A stretch of 11,792 nt of DNA from an uncultured Clostridia bacterium. Its GTDB lineage: Bacteria > Bacillota > Clostridia > Christensenellales > Borkfalkiaceae. The stretch lies in contig CANPYD010000017.1 of the NCBI GenBank assembly GCA_947587775.1, forward strand, positions 1-11,792, written 5' to 3'. Below the pieces are notes generated by a model. The model searched no databases. It saw nothing but the letters and a program-made list of their open reading frames with translations, and was not told where the DNA came from. How positions within the stretch are numbered: position 1 is the stretch's first letter; each line of letters opens with the position of its first letter. This document shows positions 1 to 6,497 of the stretch, piece by piece. A program made the translations under genes and the position numbers.

Positions 1-41
1 AAGTAAACCGATTTTCTATATATATGGTATAAAAAGGGTAG

Positions 42-77
42 AAAAAAAGGACCTTACGGTATGGTAGGATCCTTTTT
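42..77 (-). terminator. Rho-independent terminator of the rpsF-ssb-rpsR operon
   Basis: Positions 44-57 and 64-77 form a 14-bp imperfect stem around a 6-base loop. Read on the minus strand it is followed by a run of seven T (complement of 42-48). It lies about 100 bases beyond the rpsR stop codon, so it would end the ribosomal operon transcript. The arms also give five T on the plus strand, so some bidirectional activity is possible. The bases between rpsR and the hairpin (78-176) hold no supported gene. Confidence 0.75.
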
Positions 78-176
78 GTGATTGATCTCTGCTGGAAAGA
101 TATATATGCCCCGTCAGGAAGATTTATTTTGTATCTTTCATGTAAATTGGGGTTGTATCTTTACAAAAACGCTTTT

Positions 177-518
177 TTAGTCTGCTTTGAAGGGAATGAG
201 TGCGGCGACGCGGGCGCGCTTGATTGCGATGGCAACCTCTCTCTGGTGCTTCGCGCAAGTGCCCGTCATGCGGCGGGGCAGGATCTTTCCGCCCTCGCTG
301 ATGAATTTACGGAGTTTGTTGGTCTCCTTATAGTCGATCGTGCTCTTTTCCTGGCAGAAGAGGCAGACCTTCTTGAAGTTCTGCTTTTTGAAGCCGCGTT
401 TTGCGGGACGGTCGCCCTTGTCGCGTTCGCGGCGGGGTTCCGTCGTCTCTTTGACTTCCGCTGCGGGCTCTTCCTCTACGGGCGTCTCAATGGCTTCCGT
501 CGTTTGATTCTCTTCCAT
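177..518 (-). CDS. rpsR: 30S ribosomal protein bS18, zinc-type, with acidic N-terminal extension
   Basis: Small-subunit ribosomal protein that pairs with bS6 on the 16S rRNA platform. The 113-residue product has the family core from about residue 43 to the end, with the signature GKILPRRMTGTCAKHQRE (78-94) and the AIKRAR helix near the C-terminus. Cys52, Cys55, Cys88 and His91 form a CxxC/CxxH set, as in the zinc-binding C+ form of bS18 known from many Clostridia and Actinobacteria. Residues 1-42 are an extra, low-complexity segment, acidic first and then basic; typical bS18 is only about 75-90 residues long. The start is supported by AAGGAG ten bases upstream. It is the last gene of the operon, 35 bases after ssb. 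Identification is secure; any role for the extension is unknown. Confidence 0.97.
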   Translation of the reverse strand: MEENQTTEAIETPVEEEPAAEVKETTEPRRERDKGDRPAKRGFKKQNFKKVCLFCQEKSTIDYKETNKLRKFISEGGKILPRRMTGTCAKHQREVAIAIKRARVAALIPFKAD

Positions 519-553
519 GATTCGTCTTCTCCTTGATTTAGATTTTGGTGACG

Positions 554-985
554 TCAGAACGGAATATCTCCGTCGTCGTCAAAGGATTCGAGCGCGGGCT
601 TCTTTCTGGCGGGGCTCTGCGCGGGTGCGGGAGCGGGTGCGTCGTAGAAGTCGTCCCCCGAATTCTGGTTCCTCGCCGTGAGGAATTCGATGTCTTGGGC
701 GATGATATCCACCGCAGTGCGGCGGTTGCCCTGATTGTCTTCATAGTTGCGGATCTGGATGCTTCCCGAAACGGCGACCTTGTTGCCTTTTTTGCAGTAT
801 TTGCCGACATTATCGGCAAGCCCGCGCCACGCGGTCACGTTGAAGAAATCCGTCTGCCTCTCTCCGTCGCCGGAGGAGTAGGAGCGGTTGACGGCGATAC
901 CGAAGTGGCACACGCTGACGCCACTGTTTGTTTCGGACATTTCGGGGTCACGGGTGAGGTTCCCGATCAAAAATACCTTATTCAT
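554..985 (-). CDS. ssb: Single-stranded DNA-binding protein SSB
   Basis: Binds and protects single-stranded DNA in replication, repair and recombination, and recruits partners through its C-terminal tip. The 143-residue product begins MNKVFLIGNLTRDPE, the usual OB-fold start, and carries the DFFNVTAWR strand (47-54) with Trp53 in the DNA-binding face. The OB fold runs to about residue 105. A Pro/Ala-rich linker (about 106-130) leads to the acidic tip SFDDDGDIPF, matching the partner-binding DDDIPF consensus. I start it at 985 rather than at the frame's longer opening, because the family begins at MNKVF and AGAGGAAA lies just upstream. Only one base separates it from the rpsF stop, implying translational coupling. 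The rpsF-ssb-rpsR order is the classic Firmicutes arrangement. Confidence 0.97.
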   Translation of the reverse strand: MNKVFLIGNLTRDPEMSETNSGVSVCHFGIAVNRSYSSGDGERQTDFFNVTAWRGLADNVGKYCKKGNKVAVSGSIQIRNYEDNQGNRRTAVDIIAQDIEFLTARNQNSGDDFYDAPAPAPAQSPARKKPALESFDDDGDIPF

Positions 986-986
986 C

Positions 987-1277
987 TTACTTTTCCTCTT
1001 TCTTTGTGATGACGCGGCGCAGCACGTCAGAGGAGATCCCCGCAACGCGGTCGAGTTCCTTGACGACATCGCCTCCCGCGACGAAGGTCATGAGATAGAA
1101 GAAGGCTTCCGTCTTGTACTGGATGGGATAAGCCGTCTTGCGGACGCCCCATTTGTCGACAGATTCCACGCTTCCGCCCATGGACGCGACGATATCGGTA
1201 TACTTTTTGATCTCCGCCTCTCTCGCGTCGTCCTCCATGTCGCTTTTCAGCAGCATGAGCATCTCGTACTTCTGCAT
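987..1277 (-). CDS. rpsF: 30S ribosomal protein bS6
   Basis: Small-subunit ribosomal protein that binds bS18 and the central domain of 16S rRNA. The 96-residue product starts MQKYEMLMLLKSD and contains the WGVRKTAYPIQYKTEAFF strand (about 43-60), typical of the family, at normal length. An in-frame GTG lies at 1286, but it overlaps the strong Shine-Dalgarno GGAGG (complement of 1287-1291 region). The ATG at 1277, eight to nine bases beyond that site, is therefore the better start. It is the first gene of the operon and has its own consensus promoter and a hairpin-containing leader that may mediate feedback by S6:S18. Confidence 0.97.
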   Translation of the reverse strand: MQKYEMLMLLKSDMEDDAREAEIKKYTDIVASMGGSVESVDKWGVRKTAYPIQYKTEAFFYLMTFVAGGDVVKELDRVAGISSDVLRRVITKKEEK

Positions 1278-1284
1278 TTTTTTC

Positions 1285-1330
1285 ACCTCCCGGTCTTATT
1301 CGGCATGCGATCTCCGCATGCAAGGTTTAT
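1285..1330 (-). promoter_or_regulatory. Structured rpsF leader, candidate S6:S18 autoregulatory RNA
   Basis: On the minus strand the leader holds a perfect 7-bp hairpin, GCATGCG-5 bases-CGCATGC (1321 to 1303). A CCG directly overlaps the end of its 3' arm (1303-1301). A second short pairing, ACCT (1326-1323) with AGGT (1288-1285), would enclose the hairpin and hide the Shine-Dalgarno. S6:S18-binding leaders upstream of rpsF are established in many bacteria and feature nested stems and a conserved CCG. Assigning this leader to that family is inference from structure and position. Confidence 0.42.
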
Positions 1331-1336
1331 GGATTT

Positions 1337-1365
1337 ATTATAGCCGATTTTTCGGTAGAAGTCAA
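1337..1365 (-). promoter_or_regulatory. Sigma-70-type promoter of rpsF-ssb-rpsR
   Basis: The minus strand reads TTGACT (complement of 1360-1365), a 17-base spacer, then TATAAT (complement of 1337-1342). This is a near-perfect vegetative promoter. Transcription would begin near 1330, giving a leader of about 53 bases before the rpsF ATG. Confidence 0.88.
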
Positions 1366-1406
1366 CGTATTTTGAAGGAGAAAGGGGGCAATTTGCGAAT
1401 TTCTTT

Positions 1407-1436
1407 GGGAAGGGGAGGGTAGAACGGGGGCGGGGG
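1407..1436 (+). other. G-quadruplex-forming motif in a G-rich gap
   Basis: Five runs of G (3, 4, 3, 5 and 5 bases) lie on the plus strand with loops of 2, 1, 6 and 1 bases, which satisfies the usual G3+N1-7 rule. It lies about 40 bases upstream of the rpsF -35 box, on the non-transcribed side. The surrounding gap (1366-1507) has no credible gene; it also holds a 6-bp inverted repeat (1449-1454 with 1467-1472) and a seven-G run at 1479-1485. Confidence 0.5.
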
Positions 1437-1507
1437 CGCGTGACAGTTCCCCTGAGAATGACGCAGCAGGGGCGCCAAGGGGGGGCGAATTCCATGATTT
1501 ACTGTAC

Positions 1508-1538
1508 AAAAAATCCCGACGCCGGAAAGCGTCGGGAT
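1508..1538 (-). terminator. Strong Rho-independent terminator of the giant repeat-protein gene
   Basis: A perfect 10-bp stem (1513-1522 with 1529-1538, ATCCCGACGC type) surrounds a 6-base loop and, on the minus strand, runs directly into six T (complement of 1508-1513). It begins 13 bases after the stop codon of the large gene and separates it from the ribosomal operon. Confidence 0.93.
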
Positions 1539-1550
1539 CGTCGGATCGGT

Positions 1551-4500
1551 TTAATGTAACGGAGATTGGAATATTGATGTGATATGATTCATCAAATCGA
1601 TTATTTGTGTGATCGTAAGTTCGTTGAGGTTCTTGACGGGATTTTCTTGGCCGTCACCGTCCAGATCTGTCGAATAGTGGAACTGCTCAATGTTGACATT
1701 CGGTTCGCTTTCAATGAGCTCATGGACATACATCTGATTGAGGGTGAGCTTATTGATCTTTGCGGCGACGCCCGTGACTATCCCGCCGAGCTCGGTGATC
1801 TTGGTTGCGGCGCCGTCCGTGCCTTCCCCGAGGAGGAACCACACGCCTGCATGGTAGGCAGTGACCTCATCGCCCGTTGTGGTTTCCCGATAGCCGACCT
1901 TCACGTCCTCTTTGCCGTAGGAAGTGTCATTTCCTTCCGCGGCATAGCGGAGACTGACGGGCACTTTTTCAATATAATAGTACTTCGTTTCGCCGTCGCC
2001 GTCTTCGGTATAGACGCGGTATTTTTCGGGAAGTTCGCCCCCGTCCTCGCGCGTGTAAGTATCCTTTCTCTCGAGGTCGACGCGTACTTCGTTTTGTTCC
2101 TCGTCTGTGGAAGTGTAATAGTAGTTGCCGTACTCGTCTTGCGAAACGCTGCCCGCATAGGTCTTGCTATCGTCGCTGAGATTGTCGTAGTTGACTTCAT
2201 AATAGACGCTGGTGCAGGTGAGGTAGACCTTGTGCTCCACATAGCGCTCCCCAACGACGATTTCGTCTTCTCCGATCTTGGTGTAGCCCTTCTCCGCGTC
2301 GCCCGTGTACCAGCCTTCCGTGACGGTCGTCTTTTGCCCGCCGTCTTCATGGTAGTAGTACACCGTGAGGGCGTCAAATTCGACTTTCTGCGACGGACGC
2401 TGTTCGTCGGAGTAATCCTTTGCGTACGACCACATCTCATTTCCGAACACATCCTCGAGAGTGAGGGCACCGATCGCATCTCCGAGCTCCTTGATCTGCT
2501 TATAGCGGAGTGCGGAAAGAATGCGGTTGTCTGTAAATGCCTCTTTGCCCAGCACGTCTTCGAGGGTGAGCTCGTCGATGCTCGTGGAGATCTCGCCGAG
2601 GGACATATTCGCAAGAGCGAGCAGGATCTGGGGGCTGCCATCGCCGATCGTGATGATGTCGCTGAGGGTGAGGGAGTCGATCTTGTCCTGATTGTTCAGA
2701 TCGGAGATGCGCCAATCCTGCATCGCCTTCATGATGCCCGAGGGATTGTCGCCGAGATCGATGATCTGTCCGATCTTCAACCGTTCGATACGGGTCTGTT
2801 TGTTGAGGTCGGCAAGCGTCCAATCCTGCATCGCCTTCATGATGCCCGAGGAGTTGTCGTCGATTCCGATGATATCGCCGATCTTCAGACTTTCGATCTT
2901 TTCTTGATTGTTGAGGTCGGCAAGCGTCCAATCCTGCATCGCCTTCATGATGCCTGAGGACGTATCGTCGATCTCGAGGATCTCGCCGATCTTCAGACCT
3001 TCGATCCTGTCTTGATCGTTGAGGTCGGCAAGCGTCCAATCCTGCATCGCCCGCATGATGCCTGAGGACGAATCGTCGATCTCGAGGATATCCGAAAGCT
3101 TCAATGCGTTGATCGTATTTTGATCTTTGAGGTCGCCCACCGTTTTCAAGCGGAGCGCCCACATGATGTTGGAGACGTCTTCGGGTTGTACTGCTTCCTC
3201 GTCTGTGCTGATGTCGAGGATCTCGCCGATCTTCAGACCTTCGATATTTTCTTGGTTTTTGAGGTCGGCAAGCGTCCAATCCTTCATCGCTTTCATGATG
3301 CCCGAAGATTCGTCGTCAATTTCGAGGATGTCCGAAAGTTTCAATTCGTCGATGGTGGATTGATCTTTCATCTGCCCCACCGTTTTCAAGCGGAGCGCCC
3401 ACATGATGTTGGAGACGTCTTCGGGTTGTACTGCTTCCTCGTCTGTGCTGATGTCGAGGATCTCGCCGATTTTCAGACTTTCAATGGTGTCTTGCTCTTT
3501 GAGCTGGGCAAGGGTCTTATCCTGAAGCGCCCGCATGATGCCCGACGACGTATCGTCGATCTCGAGGATCTGGCCGATCGTCAGACTTTCGATCTTGCTT
3601 TGATCTTTGAGATCGTCGAGCGTCCAATCCTGCATCGCCTGCATGATGTTCGAGGAGTCGCTGTTGATTTCGAGAAGGGCACCGAGCGTTGCGCCGTCAA
3701 GCAGATCTGCATCCGCCGCCGTGAGGTCGCCCACCGTCTTCTTCTTATAGAATGTCCCGGGGTTGTTGGGATCTTCAAGCATGACGATGCTCTTCACCCC
3801 GTTCTCGTCCGTTTCGATGATATATTTGCCGCCGCCCACGTATTGCAGCTGCTCGGTATCCTCACCCGCATCGTTTTTCACCTTTTCGGTCAGATATTTG
3901 CCCGTTGCGGGATCGGTAAGGTATTCTCCGTCGTCGCCCTTCTTCATTTCGTTACCGTAGGCGACGGTGCGGAGCACGGCGCTCGTGTCGGGCTCGATCC
4001 CGAGAATCGCGTCCACATAGAGGCCGTCGATCACGGCGTTGGAATTTTCCGTGAGATCGCCCACCGTGGTGGGGGAGTGACCGTCGATCATCTCGATGAG
4101 CCCATCTTCGTTGACGGTGTAGTCCTCGCCCTCCGCGCCGTAGCAGAGCGCGTACATCATGGCGTTGTCGCCGTTCCTGTCGGCGACTTTTTCGGCGGTG
4201 TTAAGGCCGAGCATCTCGCCGAGAGGCAGAGCGTTCACAACGTCGTTGGAGCCGCCGGTGAGTTCGCCGATCGTAGTCGGCGTTTTGTCGCCCAGCATTC
4301 TGATGAGACCGGTATCGGGGTCGACGTCCCAATCCTTGCCTTCGGTGCCGTAGCAGAGGGTGTACATCATGGCGTTGTTCGCGCGGTCTGCAAGGCTATC
4401 CACGGTATTGAGACCGAGCATCTCGCCGAGAGGCAGGCCGTTCACAACGTCGTTGGAGCCGCCGGTGAGTTCGCCGATCGTGATCGCCTTGCTTTCGCCC

Positions 4501-6161
4501 AGCATCCTGATGAGCCCCGTATCGGGGTCAACTTCCCAGTCCTCACCTTCGGTGCCGTAGCAGAGGGTGTACATCATGGCGTTGTTTGCACGGTCTGCAA
4601 GGCTCTCCACGGTGTTGAGACCGAGCATCTCGCCGAGAGGCAGGCTGTTCACGACGTCGTTGGAGCCGCCGGTGAGTTCGCCGATCGTAGTCGCCTTGCT
4701 GTCGCCCAGCATTTTGATCCGCCCCGTATCTTCATCGACTTCCCAGTCCACGCCCTCGGTGCCGTAGCAGAGGGTGTACATCATGGCGTTGTTTGCGCGG
4801 TCCGCAAGGCTCTTCTCCGTATTGAGGCCGAGCATTTCACCGAGGGGCAGGGTGTCCATCATGGTATTGGCGCCATCGGTCAGCTCGCCGATCGTGAGCG
4901 CCTTGCTGTCGCCCAGCATCTTGATGAGACCGGTATCGGGATCGATTTCCCAGTCCACACCTTCGGTGCCGTAGCAGAGGGTGTATACCATGGCGTTCTC
5001 CGCACGCTTCGCAAGACTCTCCACGGTGTTGAGCCCCAGCAGTTCGCCGAGCGCCAGAGATTTCATATAGGTGAGCGCCCCCGTGCCTTCCTCTTCGTTG
5101 TCTCCCTGAAGGAATGTACCGAAGGTTGCGGGCTTCTTGCCGCCATCGACCTGTTGAAGGACACCGTCATCATTGAACGTATAATCCACGCCTTCGGTGC
5201 CGTAGCAGAGGGCATAGAGCATGACATTGGTGCCTTCGCCGTCCTCTCCGTCTTCTCCGGGAAGCCTGATGTCGAGCCCTAAAAGGGAGCCGAGTTCGAT
5301 CCCGTGGATGAAGTCCATCGCGGTCTTCTCCGATCCGTCCTCGTTGACAGGGGGCTCCGATGCGAGCGTGGGAACAAGATCGAGAATGTTCGTGGGATGG
5401 CTGTTTCCGATCATCCTGATCGTCATGGTAGCAGCCCTTGCCTGCGAAGTTTCATCGGGAACAAGTTCGTAATCCGTCCCGTATTTGCCGTAAGCGATGG
5501 CGTAGAGGAAGGAATTTCCGTTGATTCTTTCGAGGGTGACGTTCTTGTCGAGTTCGAGGATGGGGCCGAGCTCGATCTGCGGCAGGAATGCATCCCGTGC
5601 GTAGGATGCAAGATTGCCGAACGTCTGCTGTTTGAGTTCGCCGATGTCGAGCGTGACGCCGATGCCTTCGAGATTTTCGAGCAGAAGATCGATGTAGGTA
5701 TCGACGAGGGGAGAGTATTTCGAGAAAGTCTCGAGCGTGAGCGTCGAGGGATCGCCGAGTTGGTTGACGTCTTTGATCACGTCGTCGGCGAGGTCGAAGA
5801 CAGATTTGTTGCGATAGGCTTCCGAAAGGAATTTTTCCGCATCAAGACCAAAATACCCGAGCACCTCTTCCGAAGGACCTGCGAGGAGAATCCCCATCGC
5901 GCCGAGCACGCCGCCGAATGCGGCGAAGATCCCGAAGATGAAGGAGAGGCAGACCGCGAAGGTGCGCCAGAAGAACCCGCGCGGACGGTATTGGTTGCGC
6001 AGGGGGATCTTCCCTTCCTTGACGAGCTGTTTCTCGTAGGCGAGCTGCTTTCTGAGAAGCTCTTTCTTTTCCCGACGGGAGAGCTTCTTCTTCGGGGGAG
6101 TGGGTTGCGCAGAGCGCGTTTGACCTTGTGCGGGATTGTTGTTACGATTTTTATCCGCCAT
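1551..6161 (-). CDS. Giant membrane-anchored repeat protein, unknown family
   Basis: A 1536-residue protein I do not recognise. Residues 1-61 are polar and very rich in Lys/Arg, residues 62-94 form one hydrophobic segment, and the rest is acidic, so it should sit N-in/C-out with about 1440 residues outside. There is no cleavable signal or LPXTG motif. About 20 tandem units share a core of the type LPLGEMLGL or LKIGEILEI, from residue 198 to about 1240. Units at 312-736 are about 69 residues and contain YTLCYGTEG plus a DxDTG turn; units at 822-1226 are about 36 residues with SGIMKAMQDWTLADL. Residues 1255-1450 are Tyr-rich and probably beta-stranded, and the tail repeats the core motif (LTLNQMYV, LTITQIIDL). 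AAGGTGG lies nine bases before the ATG. The gene has its own promoter and terminator, so it is monocistronic. Adhesin, scaffold or cell-shape protein are guesses only. Confidence 0.93.
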   Translation of the reverse strand: MADKNRNNNPAQGQTRSAQPTPPKKKLSRREKKELLRKQLAYEKQLVKEGKIPLRNQYRPRGFFWRTFAVCLSFIFGIFAAFGGVLGAMGILLAGPSEEVLGYFGLDAEKFLSEAYRNKSVFDLADDVIKDVNQLGDPSTLTLETFSKYSPLVDTYIDLLLENLEGIGVTLDIGELKQQTFGNLASYARDAFLPQIELGPILELDKNVTLERINGNSFLYAIAYGKYGTDYELVPDETSQARAATMTIRMIGNSHPTNILDLVPTLASEPPVNEDGSEKTAMDFIHGIELGSLLGLDIRLPGEDGEDGEGTNVMLYALCYGTEGVDYTFNDDGVLQQVDGGKKPATFGTFLQGDNEEEGTGALTYMKSLALGELLGLNTVESLAKRAENAMVYTLCYGTEGVDWEIDPDTGLIKMLGDSKALTIGELTDGANTMMDTLPLGEMLGLNTEKSLADRANNAMMYTLCYGTEGVDWEVDEDTGRIKMLGDSKATTIGELTGGSNDVVNSLPLGEMLGLNTVESLADRANNAMMYTLCYGTEGEDWEVDPDTGLIRMLGESKAITIGELTGGSNDVVNGLPLGEMLGLNTVDSLADRANNAMMYTLCYGTEGKDWDVDPDTGLIRMLGDKTPTTIGELTGGSNDVVNALPLGEMLGLNTAEKVADRNGDNAMMYALCYGAEGEDYTVNEDGLIEMIDGHSPTTVGDLTENSNAVIDGLYVDAILGIEPDTSAVLRTVAYGNEMKKGDDGEYLTDPATGKYLTEKVKNDAGEDTEQLQYVGGGKYIIETDENGVKSIVMLEDPNNPGTFYKKKTVGDLTAADADLLDGATLGALLEINSDSSNIMQAMQDWTLDDLKDQSKIESLTIGQILEIDDTSSGIMRALQDKTLAQLKEQDTIESLKIGEILDISTDEEAVQPEDVSNIMWALRLKTVGQMKDQSTIDELKLSDILEIDDESSGIMKAMKDWTLADLKNQENIEGLKIGEILDISTDEEAVQPEDVSNIMWALRLKTVGDLKDQNTINALKLSDILEIDDSSSGIMRAMQDWTLADLNDQDRIEGLKIGEILEIDDTSSGIMKAMQDWTLADLNNQEKIESLKIGDIIGIDDNSSGIMKAMQDWTLADLNKQTRIERLKIGQIIDLGDNPSGIMKAMQDWRISDLNNQDKIDSLTLSDIITIGDGSPQILLALANMSLGEISTSIDELTLEDVLGKEAFTDNRILSALRYKQIKELGDAIGALTLEDVFGNEMWSYAKDYSDEQRPSQKVEFDALTVYYYHEDGGQKTTVTEGWYTGDAEKGYTKIGEDEIVVGERYVEHKVYLTCTSVYYEVNYDNLSDDSKTYAGSVSQDEYGNYYYTSTDEEQNEVRVDLERKDTYTREDGGELPEKYRVYTEDGDGETKYYYIEKVPVSLRYAAEGNDTSYGKEDVKVGYRETTTGDEVTAYHAGVWFLLGEGTDGAATKITELGGIVTGVAAKINKLTLNQMYVHELIESEPNVNIEQFHYSTDLDGDGQENPVKNLNELTITQIIDLMNHITSIFQSPLH
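2484..3698 (-). repeat. Short-unit repeat array (36 codons, 108 bases) in the giant gene
   Basis: Eleven units are marked by the (S/N)-(G/N)-I-M-x-A-(M/L) motif or its decayed forms, at residues 837, 873, 917, 953, 997, 1033, 1069, 1105, 1141, 1177 and 1212. Spacing is 36 residues, except 44 in two units that carry an ISTDEEAVQPEDV-type insertion, and 35 at the end. At the DNA level the stretch encoding the IMKAMQDW segment recurs almost unchanged every 108 bases between about 2707 and 3060, which suggests recent duplication or gene conversion. Confidence 0.92.
3006..3485 (-). repeat. 240-base tandem duplication inside the short-unit array
   Basis: Residues 893-972 and 973-1052 are two 80-residue copies, each one 44-residue plus one 36-residue unit. 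Within them, bases about 3138-3237 and 3378-3477 are nearly identical over 100 bases. The duplication is in frame and keeps the register of the array. Confidence 0.88.
3954..5228 (-). repeat. Long-unit repeat array (69 codons, 207 bases) in the giant gene
   Basis: Units begin at the N-x-M-x-Y-x-L-C-Y-G motif at residues 312, 389, 458, 527, 596 and 666, with a decayed unit at 728 and another outside the array at 217 (around base 5513). The spacing is exactly 69 residues for three successive steps, and these copies are the most alike (about 4170-4997). Each of the six good units has one Cys at the same place (319, 396, 465, 534, 603, 673). Confidence 0.93.
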
Positions 6162-6200
6162 GAGCTGAATCCACCTTTTTGTGTATATTTTACTTTGTTT

Positions 6201-6229
6201 ATTATACTATTCGCGCGAACAAAAAGCAA
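6201..6229 (-). promoter_or_regulatory. Promoter of the giant repeat-protein gene
   Basis: The minus strand reads TTGCTT (complement of 6224-6229), a 17-base spacer and TATAAT (complement of 6201-6206). The -10 is perfect and the -35 keeps the key TTG. The start point would be near 6194, leaving a leader of about 33 bases. Confidence 0.75.
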
Positions 6230-6268
6230 CTGTTTGCGCGCGGAAATTTCAGGAAGAAATGAAAAAAA

Positions 6269-6442
6269 TTATTCCCCGCTCCCGCCGTCTCCGGTCCCGC
6301 GGAAAGATCCGAGCCGCCTTCCGATCCTTCCCGTGCGCTTTTCGGCACTCTCCACGCGGTCCTGCGCCCCCTGCAGTCTGCGGCGGGCCTTTTCGAGAAA
6401 TCCGGAAAACGCCGCAAAGCCGCGGCGGAACCTCTCGGGCAT
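6269..6442 (-). CDS. Doubtful small ORF, 57 residues, Arg-rich
   Basis: In the gap between the giant gene and cca, one minus-strand frame reads MPERFRRGFAAFSGFLEK and onward for 57 residues to TAA. It is very basic and could form an amphipathic helix over most of its length, with a Gly-rich tail. By hand count its third codon positions are more GC-rich than its first and second, as in the real genes here; two overlapping frames of 83 and 87 codons lack this. Against it: only a weak AGGG two bases before the ATG, an in-frame stop five codons upstream, no promoter, and no family I recognise. It may be noise. A run of seven T (minus strand, complement of 6262-6268) follows the stop, without a clean hairpin. 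Confidence 0.25.
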   Translation of the reverse strand: MPERFRRGFAAFSGFLEKARRRLQGAQDRVESAEKRTGRIGRRLGSFRGTGDGGSGE

Positions 6443-6497
6443 TTCCCTGAGCGCTCAGTGCGCACAAAAGAGCGATCCGATGCGTAGGGGTTGCGGA

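Noticed and set aside
1283..1509. Minus-strand frames of 60-70 codons upstream of rpsF
   Set aside because: They span the terminator, the G-rich gap and the rpsF promoter, and have no initiation signals or recognisable sequence.
2700..3650. Regularly spaced near-identical 30-35-base repeats every 108 bases, resembling a CRISPR array
   Set aside because: The spacing equals 36 codons, the intervening sequence is also similar between units, and everything lies in frame within the giant coding sequence. No cas gene is present.
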